Below, piece by piece: positions 46,684-59,599 of a DNA stretch of 64,000 nucleotides. Positions within the stretch are counted from its first letter, which is position 1. Each line of letters begins with the position of its first letter. A model generated the notes under the pieces. It was not told the origin of the DNA. It saw only the letters and a list, made by a program, of their open reading frames with translations, and searched no databases. Made by a program: the position numbers and the translations under genes. Origin of the DNA: Salticus scenicus (taxonomy: Eukaryota > Arthropoda > Arachnida > Araneae > Salticidae); the NCBI GenBank assembly GCA_963930645.1, contig OZ005649.1, forward strand, positions 80,895,126 to 80,959,125, written 5' to 3'.

Positions 46684-49070
46684 TTCTTGTAGATCAATTT
46701 TAGATAATACAAAGCTCAAAAAATGACACTCGTTTCCTTCAAACATCCTTTTAGCTGTCTTTTCAAGTATAATTATTTTCCGGTAAACAGATGAAGTTGC
46801 CAGATTTCGATAATGTTAAAAATGGAAAGCGATATTTTTATTTTTTTCAAAAACGGCTTTTACGGTGTATTTTAAATTTGTTACATAAACCGGCTTTTAG
46901 GTGAACTTCCTGATATGTTACCTGCTTTCTACTAGAAAACTGACTGTCGTCCTGATTATGTAGGTTAGTTATAAAACTCTGAATTTTTGAGTCCAAAACG
47001 TACTCTACCTTATATAACTTATATACATATATATAAGTTATGTAATAGTATACACTTACAGACTTACAGGAAGATTGTAGCGCGTCTAATTTGTTAGTAT
47101 GGTCATGGGTAAAGGACATAAAATTGATCTATCTCCAAAATGTGTTTATAACATGTGGAATAATATTTAAAGGAATTCGGGTAATTCGTGTATTAAACGA
47201 ATTCATTACGTGTCTTGTTATTTATATATAGACATGTATTTGTATTTGTCTTAGAATATCGATAAGGGCTCTAACAATTTTGATGAAAGTTTGGAATTAG
47301 GGTTTTTTTGGGGGGTGAAATATCTAGTGGGCTCATCCTTATCTTCGGGAAAATTCGCAATGGCTGTTATTCGTTTATCCGCCCGTTGCAATACATTGCA
47401 GAAATTGGGTTTAATTGGCAATGAATATAACGATTTTGATAAAACTTTGCACTTAAGGCTTTTTTGTGTGCTAAATAGATTGGACATATCCTCATCTTTG
47501 GAAAAATTCAAATTTGATGTTGACCCATTATCAGTCGGTTACATATTATCGTAGAAATTAGGTGCACACGGAAAAGCATGCAATGACGTTGATGATACCT
47601 GGAGTTTAATACGTTTTAGAGTGCTAAATCGATTGGACTTATACTCATCTTCAGGAAAAAAATGCGTTCGATTTTAACCCGTTATTCGTCGGTTGCAATA
47701 TATAGCAGAAATTGGGTTTGCTCGAAAATGAATATAATGATTTTGATGACAGTTGGAAATTAAGTATTACTTGGATGCAAAATCGATTAGACCTGTTCCC
47801 GTCTTCAAAAAATTTCTCGCTCATTGTTAACCCTTTATCAGTCATTTGCAATTATGGCAAAAATTGAGTTAAATTCGGAAATGGATAAAACGATTTTGAA
47901 GAAATGGAGGAAAAACGATTGACGATAAAATGGTTTTGATAATAAAACAATTTTGTAAAAAATTAAGGATTTTTTGTGCAAAATCGATTAGACTTATTAT
48001 CATCTTTAGGAAAATTGCCACTCAGTGTTAACCCATTATCAACCGGTTGCAAATTATTGCAAAAATTGGGTTTACTCTGAAAGGGCATAACAGTTTTGAA
48101 GAAAGTATTGATTTAAGAGTTTATTGGAGTGAAAAATCAAAAACCTTATTCAAGAAAATTTGCGTCTATTATTAACCCTTTAACTGTCATTTGCAAAATA
48201 AGGCAGAAATAGGTTTTCTCAAAAATATATATAACGATTTTGATGAACATTCGGAGTTAAGTATTTTTTCAAGTAAAAAATCATTTAGACTTTTCCTCAT
48301 CTTCATCAAAATTGGGGTTTTCTGTTAACCTTTTATACGTTGGATTCAAAATATGGCTTTTTTTTTTTTTTTTTCCTTACTTGAAAATAAATATTAAGTT
48401 TTTTATTAATGTTTTCGGTTAAGTGTATTGTTAAGTGAAAGACTGATTTGATTCATTCTCATATTAGTAATTTTCGCATTTTCTGTTAACTCTTTACCCT
48501 CCTGTCGCAATACATGGCAGAAATTGTGTTTACTCGGAAATGAATTTAATGATTTTGAGAAAAGATTATGGTTATACAGGTTTTATGAGGCGAAAGGGAG
48601 GCTCTAAGGATTTCGATAAAAATTTTCTGTTAACTCTCACTTTCACACATGTGAAAGTATGGCAGACGGTTTTCTTAGAAAATATTTGAATGACTGATAA
48701 AAATTTAGATTTAGTATTTTTTTTTTTTTTTTTTTTTTAGTTTTAGTTTTATTGTATTGTAAACACAACAATGTGCCGTTCTCTTTATAACTTTCAGCTT
48801 TCACGTCGTCGAATGATTTTAATAACCATTTAATATAGAGTACCTTTGATATGACATTTCTATCTGAAATATCCCCATTTTCAGTATAAATAGCGTTCAA
48901 TGCTATCTCACACACATGCACTGAGAAATACGGTAAAACTTTACTTTTGTTTTCTGGAAATTGCTAAAAGGATTTTGCCGGAAAAAAGTTTATATATTTG
49001 TTTGTTTGTTTTTTAGATAAAAAACAGTTCTCACTTATCTTCTATTTCGGGAAAATTAGCCGTCGCTGGT
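46684..49070 (+). repeat. 2.4-kb tandem duplication, copy 2
   Basis: Offset 2385 bp from copy 1. Differences are few: poly-T lengths, single substitutions (for example atagatatg/atagacatg) and a 4-bp 'atat' insertion near 47487. The last shared bases are 'gccgtcgctggt'. Substitutions as well as length differences argue for a real, recent duplication, but an assembly artefact joining two haplotypes cannot be excluded. Confidence 0.93.
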
Positions 49071-50345
49071 CATTGCGTGGAAAAATACATTTCAGAAAGC
49101 AGTATTTCTAGAAAACGGCTTGAACGATTTTAATAAGAAATTATAGTTATAGATTTAATATGATAGTTCAATTTGAATTTTGTTTATCTCGAGGATAATT
49201 AGCTTTCAGAGGTAACACGTGCTCAGCGGGGGCAAACGAATGAAAAATGTAATTATCTGAAAGTAAGTCACTGTATTTACACAGCAAATGAATTTTAAAA
49301 TGAGACAAAGTGAACTTGGTAATCGAGGTACTATATATAAAAAAAGTTCAATACAATAAGAAGAAACTACACAAATTTTCAATATCAGAGCTATTACAAT
49401 TTGTAATATTTTTATTAGCACATTATTATTACATTTTATGTATCTTGCAGAATTTATCCTTATCCTACAATGTCATGCTTTGACATTTTCCTGCTGTAAA
49501 TAAACTTAATGTGTTAAGGCGTGACTTGTGTATAAAACTAACATCAAGATTTGTTAGCTTTAAATTTGGTGTTAGGGTTCAGCATTATCAACTAATTTTG
49601 TTAATTTTAAATTAACTTAAAATACCTTACGTAGCAGGGATAATATAAAATAAACATATTTCCTTATTAGTGTTTTAGATTGAAAAAAAGTCAGACAACT
49701 CTCAGTTAATACAATCTCGAAATGACCTCGACCATAGATTTGCCTTTGCATAAATACCGTTACTGAAAAATAAATTTGCATAACTTTATTCACCTAATCT
49801 TCAAAATCTACTCCAATCTAACAATTTTCTCAATGGACAATATCCGTTGTAGGGGATAGAGGCTAAATCCTACCCAACATGTGGTTTCTGATTATCAATT
49901 TCTCTGTGAATTTCCCTATAGGATATGAACATATTCCTATAAAATACAAATATTTCCCATTGCAGTACAAAAATTAACATTATACTGTTGCATTATTCTC
50001 TGCAGTTCTCTCGGGGAAGGGGTTTTACGGCATAAGTCCATAATTCGCCGGCCATGAATTCCTCAAATAATCCTCTTAGCGTACCTCCCGAATAAGACTA
50101 TTTCTCCACCAAGTTAGAAACTCATGCCGCACTTCTGTCAAACATTCAAGAGCTCATTCTAACTGCCTTAGAATGAAATTGACTTTGCACATTGTTTCTT
50201 TCCAATACTGAAAAATCTCTATGAACTTAATAAAACATCAAAAAGTATACATAAAAATATTTTTCTTTTATGCCTTATTTATACGCAGGCTGTCCCATAA
50301 GTCTGTAGTTGTTAAAAAATAAAAGAATAAATGAAAATGAAGGAG
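49071..50345. other. Unassigned low-repeat stretch
   Basis: A continuation of the degenerate ~155-bp words to about 49160, then sequence of mixed composition (GC-richer at 49980-50170) with no open frame and no recognised repeat. 'caggctgtcccataagtctg' at about 50287 resembles a Tc1/mariner terminus. Confidence 0.5.
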
Positions 50346-50350
50346 TAGGT

Positions 50351-50392
50351 AAAATTGCACACGGTTTGCCAAAAAGTTGTTCTCGTGTAGGG

Positions 50393-50438
<46 letters not shown>

Positions 50439-50930
50439 AAAGAAAAAATAATTGAAACTTTCGTTGATATAGTGCACAGATGCATAAAGAGAAATATGCA
50501 AATTTGAGTCTTATAAATTGAACAGTTTTACAGTTAATAGCTCATATCCAATTTTCTCTCTCACTTTTTGCATGCATGAAGTTTTAACTGCGATGTTGGC
50601 TTGGCGGCTAAAGCGTTATTGGAGAATATAATTCATCTCGGCTAAAATTTGCCGGCTGAAGCTGCTGTTTTCAGTCTTGCATTTCATTTGAAAACTGTAA
50701 TTTTTGGCAATAGGGGAATCATAAAATAGGTGTTATATGCTTATAAACATTTGCATTAAAATAAAATATAGTTTTTCGTGGAAAAGTGTGTTTTGCTCCC
50801 GAACAGCGCCGTCGACCGACGAAAATTTTAACTATTATTATTTGTTTATTTAATTATTTATTTATTTATTTTTTACCAAAAATATCCCTCTTCACGAGAA
50901 TTTCTTTTCGGCAAACCGCGTTCAATTCCA
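50351..50930. mobile_element. Inverted-repeat element, ~580 bp
   Basis: The left arm 'acggtttgccaaaaag' and 'ttctcgtgtaggggggat' (50371-50400) is mirrored by 'atccctcttcacgagaa' and 'cttttcggcaaaccgcg' (50883-50920). Poly-T at 50397-50434 lies just inside the left arm. No coding sequence and no duplication identified. Confidence 0.7.
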
Positions 50931-51145
50931 AAATTCCTTCAATTTTTTTATGTTTTAAAATGTCTGTAGCCGTTATCAAGAGCAGAAAAAATTAAATCAA
51001 ACTTGAAAAGTTTTACAAAAGTAACATTTTTTTATTGTTGTAAATTTACTGTTTATATTATACTAGTTACTTTTATAAAAACTCATTAAATTAATTATAA
51101 ACTCATGTTATCAAAGTTACCACTTGAAATAATTCACAGAATTTG

Positions 51146-51470
51146 ACAATATACATTTATTTCAGATTGACTATTGACTCTAATTAATAACTTATATAAA
51201 ATTGTTTCGTATGCTAGTATTTTGTTATCAGATAATTAAAAAGAATGGCTAATCTTTTAAAATAATGCTTACAATTATATAACATGTAATTTTTTATAAT
51301 GCTTACAATTACATAAGATGTAATTTTTTATTTCATTATAAAGACTAATAAATGGTTAAATTTTATATTTCTTTTTCGTCAAAATTTCTAAATTTAATGA
51401 ACTTATCTCTAATAATAAATGTAAATATATATTTAAAAATAAAATAAAATAAAAAATATAATAATAAGTA
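51146..51470 (+). repeat. Front part of dispersed repeat family H, copy 2
   Basis: Matches 11428-11690 and is absent from the later 2.1-kb units, which enter the homology at about 'aggtaaattaaagggtacag'. A 33-bp local duplication of 'aatgcttacaatta.ata' lies at 51264-51335. Confidence 0.8.
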
Positions 51471-53084
51471 AATTAAAGGGTACAGATTAATTTTTTTCTA
51501 ATAGTAGAATTGTATTGCAAATATATATCTATCTATATATAAATTCCATGCTCAAAATAATAATAAACATTGCTATGCATATTATATCCAATTTAATCCC
51601 GTTTTAATGAGACTCAAAGAAAAGATTTTTTTATAATGAAACCTCAAGTTTTTTAAATTTAACGGTCTAATCCGACATTACTAAAGCTAAATGAATTCTT
51701 AGAAAATTCATTATTATATTAAATAATTTTCGAACTAAAAACATATACAATAATGATTTTTTTAACTAAATTTATTTGAAAGCGATTTCATCCATCGAAA
51801 TATAAAAGCTTCATTTCCATTCTGATTGTATATTAGTTTTGTAGAAGAATTTTTAGCAAAGTCCGATGTAATTCAATTTGAATTCAGTTTTTAATTTTCT
51901 CTTTTACTTCTTAGAGAAAGCTTGTAATTGAAGTTCTTTGAATCGTATTAGTGCAACAAATGGATTAATGTCGGTTCGTTGGCTACGTTCTAAATTAAAA
52001 TTTGAAAATGTCACAATTAAAGAAAAAAAATCGCTTAAGTAGAAAGACTTTTTATTGATTAAATACTCTCTTTACATTTTATGTCAGCTTAAATAGTTTC
52101 TTCAATTTATGATTAGCGATATAAAGATCTTTGTTTAAAAAGAATCTCAGTATATATATTAAATAATTGTTGCATTTTTAAAATGTTTCAAAATTAAAGG
52201 TATATTTCAGAATATTTAGGCTGTATTGTTATTTTGTTATATATACTTTGAAAATATTACAAGGACTAGCAGGCTTTACCCTCTTTACCGTTTACTATAT
52301 TTAAATGAATTCTCAAAATTACATATAATTTTGATAATTATATGTAATTTTGAATTATAAAAATATAATAATAATTATTTATGAAAATAATGAAATTAAT
52401 GAAATTAAAAATAATAAAAATACTAAGTCATTAAAATCGATCAAAAACTTACTTTTTCCCCCTCCCCGGTTAAGGGGGGGGGATTTCGCAAAGTTCCATT
52501 ATCTTGTGCGTTCAGTACATACATAACAATCAATCACACACACACGCCAAAAAATCCCCTTCGTGAGTTTATTTAGAGCACAGTTGCAATTGGAAAAATA
52601 TTTTTTCCCACCAGCATCTGCCTGCCCCTATCAACATTTGGGTCCCCTGTCACCCAAATGGTGAAAGAGGGATGTTTCGCAAAATCCTTTTATAGTGCGT
52701 GTTGGGTATGTATAGCATAGACCCATAACAGAAAATTGCTTTCCTGATATAATTTTAAATAAACTTACGCTAGGAAACGTTTTTTTGCCTCTCCTTGTCA
52801 AAAAGGGTAGTGGGGAAATTTCACAAATTCTTTGCTAATGCGTGTTTGACACTCATAACTAACCAAAACACCAAAAAATATACTTCCTCAGATATTTTAG
52901 AACAGAGTTCCATTTAGAAAAGTGTTTTTACACCTCCTCCACCGGACACCAAAAGGTAGGGGAACATTTCAAAAAATCTCTTTATAGTGTGTGTCAGCTA
53001 CACACACACACACCTTAAAAAATCATCTTTCTGAGATACTTTGGTGCAGAGTTATACTTGGATATGTAATTTTTGACCGCGTAC
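51471..53084 (+). repeat. 2.1-kb tandem unit, first copy (left part)
   Basis: Family H sequence to about 52260, then 'caaggactagcaggctttac', a short palindromic 'aattacatataattttgata', and four degenerate ~145-bp subrepeats. Each subrepeat has 'ggg..atttcgcaaa.tcc', 'ttatagtgtgtgt..g', 'aaaaatc.tctttctgagat' and 'agagcagagtt'. It is interrupted at 53084 by a hAT-type element. Confidence 0.9.
53077..53084 (+). repeat. Target-site duplication, left copy
   Basis: CCGCGTAC, identical to 54942-54949. Confidence 0.95.
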
Positions 53085-54051
53085 TAGAGAGGGGTGTTAT
53101 TTCATGTAATATAATAAATAATACTGTTATTGCATAGGAACCCATTCACATCGAAATATATTATTGAAAAGTTCATATTAAATAAATAACACTTTAATTT
53201 TATCACGCTGCACACAAAAAATGAGAGAGATAGAGAGAGTCATACCTCTGGAAATGTGCCAATAAAACACAGACAGAAATTAGATTATTTGTTAGGAAGC
53301 AGTGAAATATTTCCACCAGCTGTCATGTAACGAGTTAAATAAATAATATTTAATCATTTCGTTGGTTCCATATCAGTCAAATAACTTTTCGAAATAGTAA
53401 TTGCTTTGATTATTTAACATCTTTCTAATATTTTGTTGTAAGTATTATTCTAAACCGATTGTTATGGTGTATTGATTTAGTTTAAATATCTGTATAGTCT
53501 GCCAGTAAAAGTAGATTACGTATTAGTCGAATATTCTTTTGAAATAGGTTATAGCTTTGATTATTTTACATCTTTCTAATATTTTACTTAAAAGTATTGC
53601 TCTAGACGGAATGTTATAGTATATTAGTTTAATTTAAATATAAGTATAGGCTATGCCCATGATACGTAATGTCGGAAATACTTAATACTACAGTTTAACG
53701 AAATAATATTTTCATGAAGCTAATTTAAACAGCCATGATGAGATAGGTTAGAGGTGATTAATTGATGTTAATTATTGTATTACGGGGATGGGGAATGGGA
53801 AGGGAATCGGAATGCACGCGCTAGGTTTACGCGCGTATTGGTATGTTAGCTTTGGGTAGACGATGGAAGGCGTTTAAAAAGGATGTGTGGAGTGGGAGAG
53901 GGGAAGAATGAAGGAGTGTTTGTTTATATTTAAAATCGCCTATAGCAGCTGAAATTGAAAAGAGCACTTATCTATTTTTGTTTTCTCAAGAATATTGTTT
54001 GAGTTTAATCAAGAATAATTTTATAAGAAATTTGAATATTTATTTATCTTA

Positions 54052-54084
<33 letters not shown>

Positions 54085-54941
54085 CTGATTTTTTTTTTCT
54101 CTTGACTATTTTTAATGATTTAAAATGAATAAATTTGTTAAGATATTAAGCACAGTTAATATATTATGATCGTATGTTAAATTTAAGTGTGTGACAAAAT
54201 AAATCATTTTATTCAATCAGTTTTTGTAAGAAAAATTTATATTTTAAAGAAGTGTTTCTAATTTTAGAAAACGTATTCACGGTGACTGTTTTCTAAGTAT
54301 CATTGAAAAATATTAATTTCCTTGTCAATCTGGAATATTCAAGTTCTTCGGAAGATCGAAAGTGACAATTACTCAGTAATATAAACATTTGGGATGGCTT
54401 AAAGATTATTTTTTAAAGATTTGCTATTATTATTTAATTAATTCTTAATTATATATGGCTTATAATATGAGGATTCTTTTTTTTTATAGAAAACAGCACT
54501 CGTGCACGTTTTACTTGAAATTTATCTGTTTTCGTGTTTAAATGAATTGATTTAACAGAATCTCATGCTTACACGATTGGAACAAGCGTTTGTGTAAAAC
54601 TTTGACTCTACCACTATTTCATATCAGCGTTTTTTTTTTTTTTTCTTTCTTTTCTTTTTCTTTCTGTCTTTCTTTTTTTTTTTTATTGCAAAAAAATCTA
54701 ATGTTAAATAAAGTGAAGATTACTCTTCGAATGCATTGGAACTCAAAAACATGAATCGCATTCACTATGCAGAACACATGTAAATATTGTACTATATCCC
54801 GAAAGGGTTAGAAAGACACTAGCCGTATATAAACTAAAGAGTAATATGTTATAAAAATAATACGTTACAAGGACCTATTATTAAAGGTAGTATGGAACGA
54901 TGTAACCTATTACTAAAAAGTAACTGTTTATCCTATCTCTA
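53085..54941. mobile_element. hAT-type non-autonomous element, 1.86 kb
   Basis: Left end TAGAGAGGGGTGTTATTTC; right end, reverse-complemented, TAGAGATAGGATAAACAG. It has a perfect 8-bp duplication CCGCGTAC. The flanks joined give 'ttttgaccgcgtacccgtg', which is exactly what stands uninterrupted at about 57053 and 59131. The interior has an old ~151-bp tandem duplication (53404/53555), a G-rich patch at 53785-53910, poly-T at about 54054-54082, and no transposase. A relative starts at 32217. Confidence 0.93.
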
Positions 54942-54957
54942 CCGCGTACCCGTGAAG

Positions 54958-54995
<38 letters not shown>

Positions 54996-57058
54996 TGATT
55001 ATTATGAATATTACAGATTATTCACAGCTTTTCTATGAAAATAACGATATTTTAAATTATTGATTTGAAAGCCTGCTTGCGTTTAAATAACAGCTGTAAT
55101 AAAAAGTGACTTGATGAAACTGCCTGTACACAGAAAATTAGCAATACGTCACAGTAATTATAAAGCAGGCGAAAAAAATGCGGTTATGGGTAATTGTGCA
55201 CCCAAGCGGTGAACAGAAGTCAATGACATTTCCACATTTCCTAAATTTAAAATATCTCTTTACATACCATAACATTTATTTAGCTGTGTTGTGGTCATTA
55301 GGTAAATAATTTTACAAAAGTATTCTTTTCGACCCCCGATTCCTCCCTATGAACCATTTTGAAGGCAGGTTAACTGTTTTATTACTTTATAGTAAAATTT
55401 TTGAATGCAGAAATGATCAAATAAAAAATGTAATAATAGGTAAATTAAAGGGTACAGATTAATTTTTCTCTAATAGTAGCATTGTATTGCAAATATATAT
55501 ATATATATATATATATAAATGCCATGCTTAAAATAATAATTTTAAAAAAATACATTGTTATGATACTATATCCAATTTAATCCCGTTTCAATGAGACTTA
55601 AAGAAAAGTTTTTTAATAATGTTACCTCAGGTTTTTTTAAATTTAACGGTCTAATCCGACATTACTAAAGCTAAACGAATTCTTAGAAAATTCATTATTA
55701 TATTAAATAATTTTCTATCTAAAAACATATACAATAATGATTTTTTTAACTAAATTTATTTGAAAGCGATTTCATCCATCGAAATATAAAAGCTTCATTT
55801 CCATTCTGAATGTATATCAGTTTTGTAGAAGTATTTTTAGCAAAGTCCGATGTAATTTAATTTGAATTCAGTTTTTAATTTTCTCTTTTACTTTAAAGAG
55901 AAAGCTTGCAATTGAAGTTCTTTGAATCGTATTAGTGCAACAAATGGATTAATTTCTGTTTGCTGGCTACATTCTAAATTAAAATTTGAAAATGTCACAA
56001 TTATAGCAAAAAAATCGCTTAAGTAGAAAGGCTTTTTATTGATTAAATACTCTCTTTACATTTTATTTCAGCTTATATAGTTCCTTTAATTTATGATCAG
56101 CGATATAAAGATCTTTGTTTACAAAGAATTTCAGTATATATAATAAATAATTGTTGCATTTTTAAAAAGTTTCAAAATTAAAATTATGTTTCAGAATATT
56201 TAGGCTGTATTGTTATTTTGCTATATATACTTTGAAAATATTACAAGGACTAGCTGGCTTTACCCTCTTTACCGTTCAATATATTTAAATGAATTCTCAA
56301 AATTACATATAATTTTGATAATTATATGTAATTTTGAATTATAAAAATATAATAATAATTATTAATGAAAATAATGAAATTATTAATAATAAAAGTACTA
56401 ATTCATTAAAATCGATGAAAAACTTACTTTTTCCCCCTCCCTGGTTAAGGGTGGGGGTGGATTTCGTAAAATTCCATTATCTTATGCGTTCAGTACATAC
56501 ATAATAATCAATCACACACACACGCCAAAAAATCCCCTTCGTGAGTTTATTTAGAGCACAGTTGCAATTGGAAAAATATTTTTTCCCAGCAGCATCTGCC
56601 TGCCCCTATCAACATTTGGGTCCCCTGTCACCCAAATGGTGAAAGGGGAATATTTCGCAAAATACTTTTATAGTGTGTGTTGGGTATGTATAGCATAGAC
56701 CCATAACAGAAAATTGCTTTCCTGAGATAATTTTAAATAAAGTTACGCTAGCAAACGTTTTTTTGCCTCCACTTGTCAAAATGGGTAGTGGGGAAATTTC
56801 ACAAATTATTTACTAGTGTGTGTTAGACACTCATAACCAACAAAAACACCAAAACATATACTTCCTCAGATATTTTAGAACAGAGTTTCATTTAGAAAAT
56901 GTTTTTACACCTCCTCCACCGGACACCAAAAGGGTATGGGAACGTTTCAAAAAATTCCTTTAAAGTCAGCTTGTGTCAGCTACACTCACACACACCTTAA
57001 AAAATCATCTTTCTGAGATACTTTGGAGGAGAGTTATACTTGGATATGTAATTTTTGA
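54942..57058 (+). repeat. 2.1-kb tandem unit, second copy
   Basis: Begins 'ccgcgtacccgtgaagggga' and (TA)n, then 'tattcacagcttttctatga', 'gcctgtacaca', 'tgcggttatgggtaa', 'cattcctccctatgaacc'-type sequence, family H, and the four ~145-bp subrepeats. Period to the next unit is 2117 bp. Confidence 0.93.
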
Positions 57059-57592
57059 CCGCGTACCCGTGAAGGGGATATATATATATATAATATTATG
57101 ATTATTATGAATACCACAGATTATTCACAGCTTTTCTATGAAAATAACGATATTTTAAATTATTGATTTGAAAGCCTGCTTGCGTTTAAATAACAGCTGA
57201 AATAAAAAATGATTTGGTGAAACTGCCTGTACACAAGAAATTACCAGTACGTCACAATAATTATAAAGCAGACGAAAAAAATGCGGTTATGGGTAATCGT
57301 GCACGCAAGCGGTGAACAGAAGTCAATGAAATTTCTACATTTCCTAAATTTAAAATATCTCTTTACATATCATAACATTTATTTAGCTGTGTTGTGGTCA
57401 TTAGGTAAATAATTTTACAAAAGTATTCTTTTCGACCCCCGATTCCTCCCTATGAACCATTTTGAAGGCAGGTTAACTGTTTTATTACTTTATAGTAATA
57501 TTTTTGAATGCAGAAATGATGAAATAAAAAATGTAATAATAGGTAAATTAAAGGGTACAGATTAATTTTTCTCTAATAGTAGCATTGTATTG

Positions 57593-57627
<35 letters not shown>

Positions 57628-59136
57628 GCCATGCTTAAAATAATAATTAAAAAAAAAATCATTGTTATGCATATTATATCCAATTTAATCCCGTTTCAAT
57701 GAGACTTAAAGAAAAGTTTTTTAATAATGTAACCTCAGGTTTTTTAAATTTAACGGTCCAATCCGACATTACTAAAGGTAAATGAATTCTTAGAAAATTC
57801 ATTATTATATTAAATATTTTTCTATCCATAAACATATACAATAATGATTTTTTTAACTAAATTTATTTCAAAGCGATTTTATCCATCGAAATATAAAAGC
57901 TTGATTTCCATTCTGAATGTATATCAGTTTTGCAGAAGTATTTTTAGCAAAGTCCGATGTAATTTAATTTGAATTCAGTTTTTAATTTTCTCTTTTACTT
58001 CATAGAGAAAGCTTAACAAATGGATTAATTTCGGTTCGTTGGCTACATTCTAAATTAAAATTTGAAAATATCACAATTATAGAAAAAAAATCGCTTAAGT
58101 AGAAAGACTTTTTATTGTTTAAATACTCTCTTTACATTTTATGTCAGCTTAAATAGTTTCTTTAATTTATGATCAGTGATATAAAGATCTTTGTTTAAAA
58201 AGAATCTCAGTATATATATATTAAATAATTGTTGCATCTTTAAAATGTTTCAAAATTAAAGGTATATTTCAGAATATATAGGCTGTATTGTTATTTTGTT
58301 ATATATATACTTTGAAAATATTACGAGGACTAGCAGGCTTTACCCACTTTACCGTTCACTATATTTAAATGAATTCTCAAAATTACATGTAATTTTGATA
58401 ATTATATGTAATTTTGAATAATAAAAATATAATAATAATTATTAATGAAAATAATGAAATTAATAATAATAATAATAATAATAGTAATAATTCATTAAAA
58501 TCGATCAAAAACTTAGTTTCCCCCCTCCCTGGTTAAGGGGGGGGGGGATTTCGCAAAATTCCATTATCTTGTGCATTCAGTACATACATAACAATTAATC
58601 ACACACACACGCCAAAAAATCCCTTCGTCAGTTTATTTAGAGCACAGTTGTAATTTAAAAAATATTTCTTCCCACTAGCATCTGCCTGCCCCTATCAACA
58701 TTTGGGTCCCCTGTCACCCAAATAGTGAAAGGGGGATGTTTCGCAAAATCCTTTTATAGTGCGTGTTGGGTATGTATAGCATAGCCCAATAACAGAAAAT
58801 TGTTTTCCTGAAATAATTTTAAATAAAGTTACGGTAGCAAACGTTTTTTTACCTCCCCTTTGCAAAAAGGGTTGTGGGAAAAAATCACAAATTCTTTGTT
58901 AATGTGTGTTAGACACTCATAACCAACCAAAACACCAAAAATATACTTCCTCAGATATTTTAGAACAGATTTCCATTTAGAAAAGTGTTTTTACACCTTC
59001 TCCACCGGACACCAAAAGGGTAGTGGAACATTTCAAAAAATCCTTTTATAGTGTGTATCAGCTACACACACACCTTAAAAAAATCATCTTTCTGAGATAC
59101 TTTGGAGCAGAGTTATACTTCATATGTAATTTTTGA
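57059..59136 (+). repeat. 2.1-kb tandem unit, third copy
   Basis: Same order as the second copy, 2078 bp long; it differs by indels in (TA)n and (AAT)n and by a ~40-bp deletion near 58015 ('gcttaacaaatggatt'). Confidence 0.93.
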
Positions 59137-59595
59137 CCGCGTACCCGTGAAGGGGATATATATATGATGATGATTATTATGAATACTACAGATTATTCAC
59201 AGCTTTTCTATGAAAATAACGTTATTTAATTATTGATTTGAAAGCCTGCTTGTGTTTAAATAAAAGTTGAAATAAAAAGGGACTTGATGAAACTGCCTGT
59301 ACACAGGAAATTACGACTACGTCACAATAATTATTAAGCAGACGAAAAAAGTGTGGTTATCGGTGATCGGGCACGCACGCGGTGAAAAGAAGTCAATGAC
59401 ATTTCCACATTTCTTAAATTTAAAATATCCCTTTACATATTATAACATTTATTTAGCTGTGTTGTGGTCATTAGTTAAATATTTTTGCAACATTATTCTT
59501 TTCGACCTCCGATTCCTCCCCATGAACCATTTTCAAAGCAATTTTAACTATTTTATTCCTTTGCAGTAATATTTTTGAATGCAGAAATGATTAAA
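59137..59595 (+). repeat. 2.1-kb tandem unit, fourth copy (partial)
   Basis: Only the first ~455 bp, ending 'tttgaatgcagaaatgatta' where homology to the other units stops. A 72-codon frame here is not shared by the sister units and is not considered a gene. Confidence 0.9.
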
Positions 59596-59599
59596 GTAA

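Noticed and set aside
44462..48921. Identical ORF pairs of 65-92 codons
   Set aside because: Each pair is created by the 2.4-kb duplication. The frames are AT-driven, start and stop inside degenerate ~155-bp units, and have no recognisable domain.
1..49070. CRISPR-like reading of regular repeats
   Set aside because: Units are contiguous with no unique spacers, lengths are 145-175 bp, and the genome is eukaryotic.
59351..59569. 72-codon ORF in the last 2.1-kb unit
   Set aside because: The frame is broken in the sister units at 55.2 and 57.3 kb, so there is no sign of selection on a protein.
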